Assembly (NCBI GenBank): GCA_016845585.1
Contig: JAERSO010000036.1
Location: 1 to 64,000 of the forward strand
Direction: 5' to 3'
Length of the DNA stretch: 64,000 nucleotides
DNA from: Acidimicrobiaceae bacterium
Lineage (GTDB): Bacteria > Actinomycetota > Acidimicrobiia > Acidimicrobiales > Aldehydirespiratoraceae
Within the stretch, counting starts at the first letter, position 1; each line of letters starts with the position of its first letter. The notes beneath the pieces were generated by a model. The model was not told the origin of the DNA. It did no database searches and was given only the letters and a program-made list of their open reading frames with translations. Position numbers and translations under genes: made by a program. Positions 42,884 through 52,263 of the stretch are shown here, in pieces.

Positions 42884-44200
42884 ATCGAAACCACCCTCCG
42901 GCTGATCGCCGCCGTGGCCCTGGTCGCCGCCAACGCCGGGTTCGTCGCCGCTGAATTCGCGCTCGTCGCCGTGGACCGAACACGTGTCGACGAGCGCGCC
43001 AGTCAGGGGAGTCGTCGCGCCCGCCAGACTCAACGTCTGCTGTCGCGGCTCTCGTATCACCTGTCCGGCGCACAGCTCGGCATCACGATCACGTCGCTGC
43101 TTCTCGGTTTTCTGGCGAAGCCCACGATCGCCGCGCTGCTCGAGCCTGCGCTGGGTGACCTCGTCGGCGGAGCCTCTGCGGCGGTCTCGATCGCCCTTGC
43201 GCTCCTGATCGCCACCGTTGTCCAGATGGTGTTCGGCGAACTCGTGCCGAAGTCGCTGGCAACCAGCAAGCCGCTGGAAGCATCGTTCGTCCTCGCCCGC
43301 CCCACGGCCGTGTACGGCGTGCTCGCTCGGCCGGTCGTTGCCTTGCTGGACGGACTGGCGGCGCGTATCACCCGCCGACTCGGTGTCGAGCCGACAGAGG
43401 AGCTCGAATCGATCCCGGATCGTGACGAGCTCGAACAGCTGATCCGGTCGTCCGGAGAGGAAGGAACGCTCGACGCCGGTGAGGTGGAGTTGTTGACCCG
43501 GTCGATCCGTCTGGCCGACAAGTCCGCCGACGACGCGATGGTGCCGCGTGTATCGGTCGAATCGCTCGACGCCACCGACACCGTCGATGACCTCGTCGAG
43601 ATCGCAGTGGAGACCGGGCATTCGCGCTTCCCGGTCATCGGTGATGATCTCGACGACGTGCTCGGTTTCGTCCACGTGAAGTCGGTCCACGCCGTGCCGG
43701 TCGCCCAGCGATCCACCACGATGGTGCGCGACCTCATGGCACCGGTTCTGGCAGTGCCCGAGGCCCGTGATCTCGACGAGCTCCTGATCGACCTGCGCCA
43801 GGGTGGATCACAGCTGGCAGTGGTGATCGACGAACACGGCGGCACCGCCGGCATCATCTCCCTGGAGGACATTCTCGAGGAGATCGTCGGTGAGATCGAC
43901 GACGAGCACGACTCGGCACCGAGTGTGCTCACTCGTGTCGAGGCCAGGGGCTCGACGGTCATCCAGGCCTCGCTGCATCCCGACGAAGTCCGCGCCGCCA
44001 CCGGGTTCGACATGCCGGACGGCGAGTACGAGACGCTCGCGGGTCTGGTGCTCGATCGTCTCGGACGCATCCCTACCCCTGGCGACATGTGCACGGTCGA
44101 CGGCTGGCGACTCGAAGTTGTCGCCATGGATCGTCTCCGCGTCGCCTCGGTACGAATCGTCGCGCCGCGAGATCCCGCTCCGGCCGAGGACCCCTCATGA
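42884..44200 (+). CDS. CNNM/CBS/CorC-HlyC membrane protein
   Basis: About 438 residues: CNNM (DUF21) domain with four membrane segments and NAGFVAAEFALVAVDRTR, two CBS repeats (MVPRVSVESL, RDLMAPVLAV, SLEDILEEIVGEI) and a C-terminal CorC/HlyC domain (GEYETLAGLVLDRLGRIP). Such proteins are linked to magnesium/cobalt efflux. The start is uncertain: GTG 42755 or 42779 would overlap the ABC gene and add residues unlike the family, while ATC 42884 has an ideal GGAGG seven bases upstream and matches the family N-terminus. Confidence 0.82.
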   Translation: METTLRLIAAVALVAANAGFVAAEFALVAVDRTRVDERASQGSRRARQTQRLLSRLSYHLSGAQLGITITSLLLGFLAKPTIAALLEPALGDLVGGASAAVSIALALLIATVVQMVFGELVPKSLATSKPLEASFVLARPTAVYGVLARPVVALLDGLAARITRRLGVEPTEELESIPDRDELEQLIRSSGEEGTLDAGEVELLTRSIRLADKSADDAMVPRVSVESLDATDTVDDLVEIAVETGHSRFPVIGDDLDDVLGFVHVKSVHAVPVAQRSTTMVRDLMAPVLAVPEARDLDELLIDLRQGGSQLAVVIDEHGGTAGIISLEDILEEIVGEIDDEHDSAPSVLTRVEARGSTVIQASLHPDEVRAATGFDMPDGEYETLAGLVLDRLGRIPTPGDMCTVDGWRLEVVAMDRLRVASVRIVAPRDPAPAEDPS

Positions 44201-45252
44201 CAGCGGGCTTCCTCGCCGCGGCTGTCGTGCTGTTGATCGCGAATGCGTTCTTCGTCGCGGTCGAGTTCGCGCTGCTCGCCAGCCGGGCGACCCGCCTGGA
44301 GCCGATGGCGGAATCCGGCGACGACCAGCGGGCTGCCATCGCCCTCGACGCAGTCCGTGACCTCCAACCCCAACTCGCCGGAGCCCAGCTCGGCATCACG
44401 ATGGCGTCACTCGGGCTCGGCTACGTGGCCGAGCCGTCGGTGGCGCATCTCATCGAACTCGGGATCGAGGAGTTCTGGCATCCGTCGGAGTCGGTCCTGC
44501 ACTACATCTCGCTGACGGTCGCGTTGTCGATCGTCGTCGTGATCCACATGGTGCTCGGTGAGATGGTGCCGAAGAACATCGCGATCGCGGCCCCGGAGCG
44601 AACCGCCCGCTGGCTTGCGCCATTGCACGGAGCGTACGTCACGGTGCTGAAGCCCATCGTGTGGTTCCTCACGTGGATCAGCAATGGGATGGTGCGGATG
44701 TTGGGCTACGAGCCGGTCGACGAGTTGAACACAGCGCTCACCGTCAACGAGTTCCACACCCTGCTGCAGGGTGCCGTCGAGGGCGGAACGCTGGAAGACC
44801 TCGAGCATGACCTGCTATCCGGGGCGCTCGACTTCCGGGCCCGCACGGCCGGGTCGATCATGGTGCCTCGCACCCGGATGGTCTCCCGGCCCCGCTCGAC
44901 GTCGGTCGCGGAACTCGAACAGCTCGTCGCGAAGTCCGGTCACTCCCGGATCCCCATCACCGCCGCGGGCCCCGGCGACGTCATCGGTTTCGTACACTCG
45001 AAGGATCTGCTCCGTTTCGGCGCCGACGAACGCAATGATCAGGTGCCGCTGGAGATGATCCGGCGCATGCTCATCGTCTCACCGGACCAGCCCGTTCGGG
45101 ACCTCATGCGTGCCATGCGCCGCGAACGTCGCCACCTGGCACTCGTTCGCACGGACGACGGCCAACTCCTCGGCATGGTCACCCTCGAGGACGTCCTCGA
45201 GGCGCTCGTCGGCGACATCACCGACGAAACCGACATCGACCAACCCGTCTGA
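44197..45252 (+). CDS. CNNM/CBS membrane protein without CorC domain
   Basis: 351 residues, a paralogue of the previous gene: NAFFVAVEFALLASRATR, CNNM membrane domain, HMVLGEMVPKN, and CBS repeats (MVPRTRMVSR, LEDVLEALVGDI), but it stops before the CorC/HlyC domain. Start overlaps the previous stop (ATGA), so the two are made together and may form a heteromer. Actinobacteria often keep such tandem pairs. Its TGA opens a hairpin shared with the convergent gene. Confidence 0.88.
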   Translation: MTAGFLAAAVVLLIANAFFVAVEFALLASRATRLEPMAESGDDQRAAIALDAVRDLQPQLAGAQLGITMASLGLGYVAEPSVAHLIELGIEEFWHPSESVLHYISLTVALSIVVVIHMVLGEMVPKNIAIAAPERTARWLAPLHGAYVTVLKPIVWFLTWISNGMVRMLGYEPVDELNTALTVNEFHTLLQGAVEGGTLEDLEHDLLSGALDFRARTAGSIMVPRTRMVSRPRSTSVAELEQLVAKSGHSRIPITAAGPGDVIGFVHSKDLLRFGADERNDQVPLEMIRRMLIVSPDQPVRDLMRAMRRERRHLALVRTDDGQLLGMVTLEDVLEALVGDITDETDIDQPV

Positions 45253-45304
45253 CGCACACTGGGGTCAGCGTCCTCGCTGCGACAACGCAGACCCCAGTGT
45301 GCGT
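45252..45304. terminator. Long hairpin between two stop codons
   Basis: ACGCACACTGGGGTC (45252-45266) pairs perfectly with 45290-45304; the interior holds a second small stem CAGCG/CGCTG. Left arm begins at the TGA of the CNNM gene and the right arm ends at the TAA of the convergent rmlD-like gene, so both genes are followed by CGCACACTGGGGTC. Confidence 0.75.
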
Positions 45305-46082
45305 TAGGGGGCGTCGGTGTGGATGCCCGGAAGCGGTGCGTCGAGCAGGGTTCGGGCGAGGGAGCTGTCGAGGCGGACATCGGCGGGGCGATCCGGTCTC
45401 GGCTTGGCTGCGATGCCTTCGAGCGTCCCGGGGTCGACACCCCCGAGTGGTGCGAGTGCCCGGGCGAACGTCAGTCGATCGACCGCGTCCTCACCGGCGG
45501 CGTGGAGGATGCCGGTCACGTCGGGTCGATCACAGAGTTCGATGCACACGGCCGCGAGGCGGTCGACTCGGAGCGGTCGAAGCTGTGGGCCGCCGTCTCC
45601 GGAGCCGCCCCAGAGCAGGCTCGTGCGTACGATGACCGACGCCGCGTCATAGCTCAGCACCGCGGCCTCGGCCTCGGCCTTCGCTCGGCCGTAGGGATGG
45701 ACCGGACACACCGGGTCGCCTTCCACATAGGGCCGCGGCGAGGTGCCATCGAAGACGACGTCGGTCGAGACGTGCACGAACCGCGCTCCATACTGTTCGG
45801 CCCCTGCAGCCAGAACGGCGGGCGCACGTGCCGTGATCTCGAAGAGGTCCTCCCCGCCGCTCACATAGGCGGCGTTGATGATGGCCCGAGGTCGGAGGCG
45901 AGCGACGAGGCCCGCGATCTCATCGAGCGGCCGGAGGTCGACGTCATGCCAGTCAGCCTCCCCGAACGGTGCTGACGAATGGTGCGTGGCCGCGACCGTC
46001 CTCCCCTCCGCCGCGGCGTGGTCGAGGATGGCGCGACGAGCAGACCTGTGCCGCCGACGACGAGGAGATCGACGCCGGTCAA
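45304..46082 (-). pseudogene. dTDP-4-dehydrorhamnose reductase-like SDR, frameshifted
   Basis: Extended SDR of the RmlD type. From TTG 46082 the first 15 residues give TGVDLLVVGGTGLL, then the frame breaks near 46036-46038. A single extra G would restore G-RAILDHAAAEGRT and the rest of the protein: NAAYVSGGEDL, FVHVSTDVVFDG with catalytic Ser/Thr, and YGRAKAEAE with the Tyr-Lys pair. So there is a one-base deletion, real or a sequencing error. It follows fabI by 24 bases in the same direction. Confidence 0.8.
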
Positions 46083-46106
46083 GACCCGTCCGGCTCGAGC
46101 GCCGAG

Positions 46107-46874
46107 CTAGGCGCCGATCGCGTGGTAGCCGCCGTCAACCTGGATCATCGAGCCGGTCGTGGCCGGGAACCAGTCCGACAAGAGCGCAACGGTCGAACGG
46201 GCGACGGCGGAGCTGTCGTTGACGTCCCAGCCGAGCGGGGCGCGCTCCTGCCAGCTGTCCTCGAACTGGGCGAAGCCCGGGATCGACTTGGCCGCCATGG
46301 TCTTCACCGGGCCGGCGGCGACCAGGTTGCAGCGGATCTGCTGGGGGCCGAGGGCACGGGCGAGATAGCGATTGGTGGATTCGAGGGCGGCCTTGGCCAC
46401 GCCCATCCAGTTGTAGGCCGGCCAGGCTCGGGTGGCATCGAAATCGAGTCCGACGATCGAACCACCGCCGGTCATCAGCGGCGCCACCGCCTCGGCCAGC
46501 GTCTTGAGCGAGTAGGCGGAGATCTCCATGGCGATCTTCACGTCGTCCCAGGTGGCGGCCATGAAGTCCTCGCCGAGGCAGACCTCGGGAGCGAACCCGA
46601 TGGCGTGGAGGGCGCCGTCCACGCGGCCCCACTTGGCGTCGAGGGCGCCGTTGAGCGCCGCCGTATGGTCTGCGTCGGTCACGTCGAACTCGTAGACGTC
46701 GCACTCGGTCGGAAGCTTGCGGGCCGTGCGCTGGGTGAGGCGAAGACCACGACCGGCGCCGGTCAGCACGATCTCCGCGCCTTCCTCCTGAGCGAGTTTG
46801 GCGATGCCGAATGCCAGAGAGGCGTCGGTGAGTACGCCGGTGATCACGATCTTCTTGCCGTCGAGGATGCCCAC
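46107..46874 (-). CDS. fabI: Enoyl-[acyl-carrier-protein] reductase (InhA/FabI)
   Basis: 255 residues. It catalyses the NADH-dependent last step of fatty-acid elongation. InhA-like features: ITGVLTDASLAFGIAKLAQEEGA, HAIGFAPE, the Tyr-x6-Lys pair in YNWMGVAK and the substrate loop GPVKTMAAKSIPGF. The length is normal. Being the InhA-type reductase, it would be expected to be the isoniazid/triclosan target class, inferred from family only. Confidence 0.93.
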   Translation of the reverse strand: MGILDGKKIVITGVLTDASLAFGIAKLAQEEGAEIVLTGAGRGLRLTQRTARKLPTECDVYEFDVTDADHTAALNGALDAKWGRVDGALHAIGFAPEVCLGEDFMAATWDDVKIAMEISAYSLKTLAEAVAPLMTGGGSIVGLDFDATRAWPAYNWMGVAKAALESTNRYLARALGPQQIRCNLVAAGPVKTMAAKSIPGFAQFEDSWQERAPLGWDVNDSSAVARSTVALLSDWFPATTGSMIQVDGGYHAIGA

Positions 46875-46950
46875 GATGGTCCTTCCGGTTCCTGAGGTGA
46901 ATGACCGACTTCTGACCGGCCGACTGGTTCGAACGTTACGGCGTCGGCGC

Positions 46951-46956
46951 TACGGT
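46951..46956 (+). promoter_or_regulatory. -10 hexamer TACGGT before mshC-like gene
   Basis: TACGGT ends 7 bases before ATG 46964; no ribosome-binding site is seen, so a leaderless mRNA is inferred. Confidence 0.45.
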
Positions 46957-46963
46957 CTGCGTC

Positions 46964-48100
46964 ATGAGCGGCAGCGAGCATTCATCCATGCAGCTGTACG
47001 ACACCCGCCGCGGCGCCGTCGTCCCCTTCGAGGCGCCCGAGATCGTTCGGATGTACGTCTGTGGCATCACGCCCTACGACGCCACCCACCTCGGCCACGC
47101 GGCGACCTACGTGACGTACGACATTCTCCAGCGGCGCCTCATCGATCGGGGCCATGAGATCCGCTATGTGCGCAACATCACCGATGTGGACGACGACATC
47201 CTCCGGGCCGCGGCGAAGCGGGGCGTCCACTACCTCGACCTGGCATTCGGGGAGACTGCCCGCTTCGACGAGGACATGGAGGCGCTGAACACCCTTCCCC
47301 CATGGTCCGAGCCCCGTGCGACCGGTGCGATTCCCGACGTGCGTGGTGTGATCAACGCGATCATCGCGTCGGGGTTCGGGTATGTGGCCAACGGCTGCGT
47401 GTTCTTCGATACGAGGGCCGCCGAAGCGTTCGGTGAGGTCGCCTCTCTCGGCCGCGATCGCATGCTCGAACTGGCCGAGGAGTGGGGTGAAGACCCGGGC
47501 AACCCGGCCAAGCGCGACCCACTCGACTTCGTCCTCTGGCGACCGTCCGCGCCGGGTGAGCCGGTCTGGGAGTCCCGGTGGGGGAGAGGTCGGCCGGGCT
47601 GGCACATCGAATGCACCGCGCTGGCGCTTCGGGAACTGGGCGAGACGCTCGACCTCCACGGCGGCGGCGTCGACCTGCTGTACCCGCACCACGAATGCGT
47701 CAATGCTCAATCGGAAGCAGCGACCGGTGGACCGTTCGTGCGGCACTGGCTGCACCAGTCGATGGTGCACCTCGGTGGCCGCAAGATGTCGAAGTCGACC
47801 GGCAACCTGGTCTTCGTCCACGACCTTCGGGATCGGGTGCCGGCGATGGCGATCCGGCTCGCGCTGATGATCCATCACTACCGGCGGCCCTGGAATTGGG
47901 ATGACTCACTTCTCGACGAGGCGCTCATTCGGCTCGATGCATGGACCAATGCCGGCACCGGTGACGCCGCCCTGGACGACGTTCGTGGCGCACTCGATGA
48001 CGATCTGGACGTCCCCGCCGCGGTCGTCGCGATCGATCGTGCGGTCGCGGCCGGCGACGGTGTCAGCGACGCGGCCGCCCTCCTGGGCGTTTTGCTGTAG
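46964..48100 (+). CDS. mshC: Cysteine ligase MshC-like (CysS paralogue)
   Basis: 378 residues of class I aminoacyl-tRNA-synthetase fold. Zn site MYVCGITPYDATHLGHAATY (with HLGH), ECTA and PHHE, and KMSKS as GRKMSKSTGN. It stops soon after the KMSKS domain and has the GRPGWHIEC and DATHLGHAATY wording of MshC rather than CysS. MshC joins cysteine to GlcN-inositol in mycothiol synthesis. A short CysS is the alternative; length and motifs favour MshC. Confidence 0.8.
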   Translation: MSGSEHSSMQLYDTRRGAVVPFEAPEIVRMYVCGITPYDATHLGHAATYVTYDILQRRLIDRGHEIRYVRNITDVDDDILRAAAKRGVHYLDLAFGETARFDEDMEALNTLPPWSEPRATGAIPDVRGVINAIIASGFGYVANGCVFFDTRAAEAFGEVASLGRDRMLELAEEWGEDPGNPAKRDPLDFVLWRPSAPGEPVWESRWGRGRPGWHIECTALALRELGETLDLHGGGVDLLYPHHECVNAQSEAATGGPFVRHWLHQSMVHLGGRKMSKSTGNLVFVHDLRDRVPAMAIRLALMIHHYRRPWNWDDSLLDEALIRLDAWTNAGTGDAALDDVRGALDDDLDVPAAVVAIDRAVAAGDGVSDAAALLGVLL

Positions 48101-48155
48101 CCGGGCGGCCGCGGTCGCAGGCCCGACGGATCACGCAACCTCACGACGGCCGCCC
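48071..48155 (+). promoter_or_regulatory. Three-arm inverted repeat, possible attenuator
   Basis: Arm 1 GCGGCCGCCC (48071-48080, inside the mshC end) and arm 3 CGGCCGCCC (48147-48155) can each pair with the middle arm GGGCGGCCGC (48103-48112). The two hairpins exclude each other. It lies between mshC and glgC. Terminator or attenuator is inferred only. Confidence 0.4.
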
Positions 48156-48201
48156 CGATTCTGGGCGTGGGGCTGCCGAGTGATAGGAGCGCACGGGAAC
48201 A

Positions 48202-49365
48202 ATGCTTGCCCTCGGAAACGAGCCGCGAATCCTCAGCGTCATCCTCGCCGGTGGTGAAGGGAAACGACTGGCGCCGCTCACCCTCGATCGTGCAAAGCCG
48301 GCGGTGCCGTTCGGTGGTCACTACCGCCTCATCGACTTCTCGCTGTCGAACCTCACGAACGCGGGCTACTACAAGATCGTCGTTCTGACGCAATACAAGA
48401 GCCACAGCCTCGACGTCCACGTCTCGAGAACCTGGCGGCTCTCGAGCATGCTCGGGAACTATGTGACCTCCGTACCCGCCCAGATGAGGAGTGGCAAACG
48501 CTGGTTCCTCGGCTCTGATCACATCTACCGGATCGACCCCCGTCAAATGCTGGAACAACACATCGAGTCGGATGCCGGGGTGACGGTTTCGGCCATTCGG
48601 GCCGACCGGGAGAAATCCGATCAGTTCGGTGTGATCGAGACGGACGGCGGCTCGAAGATCACGTCGTTCCTGGAGAAGCCATCCGCCGAGAAGGTGGCCG
48701 GGCTGCCGGGTCATCCCGATCAGATCCTCGCCTCCATGGGCAACTATGTCTTCAAGACCGACGCGCTCGTCGACCCCCTGCACGAGGATCAGTCGACGGA
48801 GGGCACAGGACACGATGTCGGCGGTGATCTCATCCCGATGATGGTCGAACGTGGTGATGCCCACGTCTACGACTTCACCGAGAACCGCGTGCCCGGGCAG
48901 TTGGACCGCCCGCACCACTGGCGAGATGTCGGCACGATCGACAGCTACTTCGACGCTCACATGGACCTCGTCGACGATTCCCCGGCCTTCGATCTCCAGA
49001 ACACGAAGTGGCCGATCTACAGCTACGGGCGGAGCATGCCGCCGGCGAAGGTCGTTGATGACGACCGGCATGGTTCGTCGGCCGTGCATCGTTCGCTGCT
49101 GTCGAACGGGGTGGTGGTCGCTGGTGCTCGTGTGGTGAATTCCGTGCTTTCTCCGGGAGTTCGGATCGAACCGGGCGCGTTGGTCGAGAACGCGGTTCTC
49201 CTCGACGACGTGGTGGTGGGTTCCGGTGCGCGGGTGAGTCGCTCGGTCCTCGACAAGAACACCATGGTGCAGGCGGGTGCCAGCGTCGGGCTCGAATTCG
49301 GTGAATCGCAGCAAGCCACCTCGGAAGGCGGGGTCGTCGTGGTTGCGAAGAACTCCACCATCTGA
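48202..49365 (+). CDS. glgC: Glucose-1-phosphate adenylyltransferase with internal deletion
   Basis: 387 residues. It makes ADP-glucose for glycogen. [13 protein letters not shown] (nucleotide loop), [26 protein letters not shown] (catalytic Asp), [23 protein letters not shown] and a left-handed beta-helix C-terminus are all present. But WFLGS105 is followed at once by DHIYR: about 24 residues normally containing SADAI-QSLNLI and the next strand are missing in frame near base 48516. The enzyme may be inactive, or the sequence collapsed. The rest is well conserved. Confidence 0.88.
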   Translation: MLALGNEPRILSVILAGGEGKRLAPLTLDRAKPAVPFGGHYRLIDFSLSNLTNAGYYKIVVLTQYKSHSLDVHVSRTWRLSSMLGNYVTSVPAQMRSGKRWFLGSDHIYRIDPRQMLEQHIESDAGVTVSAIRADREKSDQFGVIETDGGSKITSFLEKPSAEKVAGLPGHPDQILASMGNYVFKTDALVDPLHEDQSTEGTGHDVGGDLIPMMVERGDAHVYDFTENRVPGQLDRPHHWRDVGTIDSYFDAHMDLVDDSPAFDLQNTKWPIYSYGRSMPPAKVVDDDRHGSSAVHRSLLSNGVVVAGARVVNSVLSPGVRIEPGALVENAVLLDDVVVGSGARVSRSVLDKNTMVQAGASVGLEFGESQQATSEGGVVVVAKNSTI

Positions 49366-49449
49366 GCGGAGCGACATCGCTCGCAGAGGGTCAGCCGCAT
49401 GTGGCCGGACACGTCGGCCATGGTGCGCCATGATGTTGGCGAGGAACCG

Positions 49450-50223
49450 ATGACCGCCACGATCTCGCCGCCCGAACACACAAACCTGCAGACGACGGCA
49501 CTCTCGGTGATGGGGCCGGTGTTCTCCTTTCTGTGGCGGATCAAGTCGGTCGGTCGCGATCAACTGCCCGTCGACGGACCGGCGATCCTCGCGGCCAATC
49601 ACAACTCGGTGATCGATTCGTTCTTCCTTCCGGTCGCGGCCGATCGGCCGGTCTCTTTCGTCGGCAAGGCGGAGTATCTCGATGACTGGAAGACCCGGCG
49701 TCTGTTCCCAGCGCTCGGCATGATCCCGATCGATCGCAGCGGCGGCGATGCCTCCGCTCGAGCGCTCGACACTGCCGCCAAGGTGCTGGACGGGGGAAGC
49801 CTCTTCGGCATCTACCCAGAGGGCACGCGCTCTCGGACCGGGCTCCTCCACAAGGGTCACACCGGCGCGGCGCGTCTCTCCGTTCGCACGGGTGCACCCA
49901 TCATCCCGGTCGGGATCCTCGGCACTCGGGCGATCCAACCGCCCGACTCGCCGGTCCCGCGGCCATTCCGCCCGGCCGAGATCAGGTTCGGCCGGCCTCT
50001 CTTTCCCGTGGAGTCCACCGCTGTCACCGACGAGCGCCTGCGCTTTCGCCAGATGACCGATGAGCTGATGTTCGAGATCCGTGCCCTCACCGGCCAGGAC
50101 TACATCAACGAGTACGCAACCAAAGGCAAGACCGCGGCAGCCGAGACTCTGCAGGCCACGGGCACTCCGGAGATGCCGGAGCGTCGGTCGTCCGCCGACG
50201 TCCTTCGGGCGGCGGGCTCGTAG
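49450..50223 (+). CDS. 1-acyl-glycerol-3-phosphate acyltransferase (PlsC family)
   Basis: 257 residues. Acyltransferase motifs: HxxxxD as NHNSVIDS, the GMIPIDRSGG segment, YPEGTRSRTG and VPVGIL-like IIPVGILGTRAI. It would acylate lysophosphatidic acid or a similar glycerolipid at the membrane face. ATG 49450 is preceded by GAGGAA; an in-frame upstream ATG (49399) is less likely. It lies upstream of thrS, 54 bases away. Confidence 0.88.
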   Translation: MTATISPPEHTNLQTTALSVMGPVFSFLWRIKSVGRDQLPVDGPAILAANHNSVIDSFFLPVAADRPVSFVGKAEYLDDWKTRRLFPALGMIPIDRSGGDASARALDTAAKVLDGGSLFGIYPEGTRSRTGLLHKGHTGAARLSVRTGAPIIPVGILGTRAIQPPDSPVPRPFRPAEIRFGRPLFPVESTAVTDERLRFRQMTDELMFEIRALTGQDYINEYATKGKTAAAETLQATGTPEMPERRSSADVLRAAGS

Positions 50224-50263
50224 CGGGCGACGAAAAGCCACGTTCGGGGGTGAGCCGCACCGG

Positions 50264-50269
50264 TAGCCT
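50264..50269 (+). promoter_or_regulatory. -10 hexamer TAGCCT before thrS
   Basis: TAGCCT ends 8 bases before ATG 50278. No T-box or ribosome site is evident, which suggests leaderless thrS mRNA. Confidence 0.4.
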
Positions 50270-50277
50270 CAACGGGT

Positions 50278-52263
50278 ATGTCCGACGTGATCTCCGTTCA
50301 ACTCCCCGATGGTTCAGCGCGTGAAATCCCCGCGGGGGCCACGGCGGCTGATCTCGCCGCCTCCATCGGGGCCGGCCTGGCCCGTGATGCGCTGATCGCC
50401 GTCGTCGACGGTGAAGAGCTCGACCTCAACCGACCCCTCGACGATGGGGCGGTCGTCGAGATCGTGACCGGACCGTCGGATCGTGGACTCCACACCATCC
50501 GTCATTCGACCGCCCACGTGATGGCGCAGGCGGTCCTCGACCTCTATCCGGGCACCCAGCTGGCCATCGGTCCGCCGATCGAACACGGCTTCTACTACGA
50601 CGTCGATCTGCCCGAAGGCCAGACCCTCTCCGAGGACGACCTCGAGCGGATCGAGGCGCGAATGCAGGAGATCGTCGCGGCGGACCAGCCGTTCGAGCGG
50701 CACGAGCTACCCGCCGAAGAGGCCGTAGCGTTCTTCGCCGACGACCTCTACAAGGCCGAGATCATCGAGCGAGTCACCGGTGGTGCGGCGTCGGGCGAAG
50801 ACGCCGGCGAAGTCGGCGGTGGCGACACCATCTCGTACTACGCCAATGGCGACATGGCTGCGGAGGGAACCTTCCGCGACATGTGCACCGGCCCCCACGT
50901 GCCGAGCACCGGCAAGCTCAGCCACTTCAAGCTGCAATCGGTGGCCGGCGCCTACTGGCGTGGCGACGTCAGCCGTCCCATGCTCCAGCGCATCTACGGC
51001 ACCGCCTGGGATTCCAAGAAGGCGCTGAAGACACACCTCCAGATGCTGGCAGAGGCGGAGAAGCGCGACCACCGCCGTCTCGCCCAGGAACTCGATCTCG
51101 TCAGCTGGCCCGACGAGCTCGGACCCGGCCTCGCGGTCTGGCACCCCAAGGGTGGCCTCATCCGCAAGCTGATGGAGGACTACTCACGGGATCGCCACGA
51201 GAAGGGCGGCTACGAGTTCGTCGTCTCGCCCCACATCGCCAAGTCGGTGCTGTGGGAGACCTCGGGTCACCTCGACTTCTACGCCGACGGCATGTACCCG
51301 CCAATGGAGATGGACGGCGCCACCTACTACCCGAAGCCGATGAACTGTCCGTTCCACGTGATGGTCTATCGCTCGAACCAGCGCAGCTACCGCGAGCTCC
51401 CGCTCCGGCTCTTCGAGCTGGGCGCCGTGTATCGCTACGAGCTGTCCGGTGCGATCCACGGGCTGATGCGCAGCCGCGGCTTCACCCAGGACGACAGCCA
51501 CATCTTCACCACCCGCGAGGACATCGCGGATGAACTGGCGTCGCTGCTCGACTTCACCCTGTCGATCCTGCGGGCGTTCGGCTTCGACGACTTCCAGGCC
51601 AAGCTCTCGACCCGTCCGGCCGAGAAGTCGGTCGGCGATGACGAGCTCTGGGACACCGCCACCGCCGGCCTGCAGGCCGCGCTCGAATCACACGGACTCG
51701 ACTACATCGTCGACGAGGGTGGCGGCGCGTTCTACGGTCCGAAGATCGACGTTGATGTGAAGGACGCGATCGGTCGGGCATGGCAGCTGTCGACCATCCA
51801 GCTCGACTTCACCCTGCCGGAGCGATTCGGCCTCGAGTACATCGCCTCCGACGGCACCCGCAAGCAGCCCGTGATGATCCATCGTGCGTTGATGGGCTCG
51901 ATCGAGCGATTCTTCGGCGTGCTCATCGAGCACTACGCCGGTGCCTTCCCCGCCTGGCTCGCCCCGACTCAGGTGCGTGTGCTTCCCGTGGCCGAGGTCC
52001 ACGACGACTACGCGTACAAGGTCATGGCTCGCCTGAAGTCGGAGGGATTCCGGGTCGATGTGGTGCAGGCCGTGGAGCCGCTCGGCAAGCGTGTGCGCAA
52101 CGGCAAGGTCGAGAAGCTCCCGTACGTCCTCGTGGTCGGTGACGACGATGTCGCCAACGACACCGTGGGCGTCAACCAGCGCGGCGAGGAACGCCCCGAG
52201 CGCGATGTCACCGTCGACGAGTTCGTCGCCCGGCTTCGTTCCGAGGTCGACGAGAAGCGCTGA
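50278..52263 (+). CDS. thrS: Threonyl-tRNA synthetase
   Basis: 661 residues with domains in order: TGS (1-62), editing/SAD domain with HSTAHVMAQA and DMCTGPH metal-binding motifs, class II catalytic core with zinc ligands Cys in MNCPFH, His in SGAIHG and His in MIHRAL, and the anticodon-binding domain (VRVLPVAEVHDDYA onward). There is a short Gly-rich insert near 165-180 in the editing domain. First gene of the thrS-HIT-pgsA-pimA cluster; its TGA overlaps the next ATG. Confidence 0.96.
   Translation: MSDVISVQLPDGSAREIPAGATAADLAASIGAGLARDALIAVVDGEELDLNRPLDDGAVVEIVTGPSDRGLHTIRHSTAHVMAQAVLDLYPGTQLAIGPPIEHGFYYDVDLPEGQTLSEDDLERIEARMQEIVAADQPFERHELPAEEAVAFFADDLYKAEIIERVTGGAASGEDAGEVGGGDTISYYANGDMAAEGTFRDMCTGPHVPSTGKLSHFKLQSVAGAYWRGDVSRPMLQRIYGTAWDSKKALKTHLQMLAEAEKRDHRRLAQELDLVSWPDELGPGLAVWHPKGGLIRKLMEDYSRDRHEKGGYEFVVSPHIAKSVLWETSGHLDFYADGMYPPMEMDGATYYPKPMNCPFHVMVYRSNQRSYRELPLRLFELGAVYRYELSGAIHGLMRSRGFTQDDSHIFTTREDIADELASLLDFTLSILRAFGFDDFQAKLSTRPAEKSVGDDELWDTATAGLQAALESHGLDYIVDEGGGAFYGPKIDVDVKDAIGRAWQLSTIQLDFTLPERFGLEYIASDGTRKQPVMIHRALMGSIERFFGVLIEHYAGAFPAWLAPTQVRVLPVAEVHDDYAYKVMARLKSEGFRVDVVQAVEPLGKRVRNGKVEKLPYVLVVGDDDVANDTVGVNQRGEERPERDVTVDEFVARLRSEVDEKR

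Noticed and set aside
48202-49365. glgC gap as a frameshift
   Set aside because: Both sides are in one frame and the catalytic DHIYR follows directly, so it is an in-frame loss and not a frameshift.
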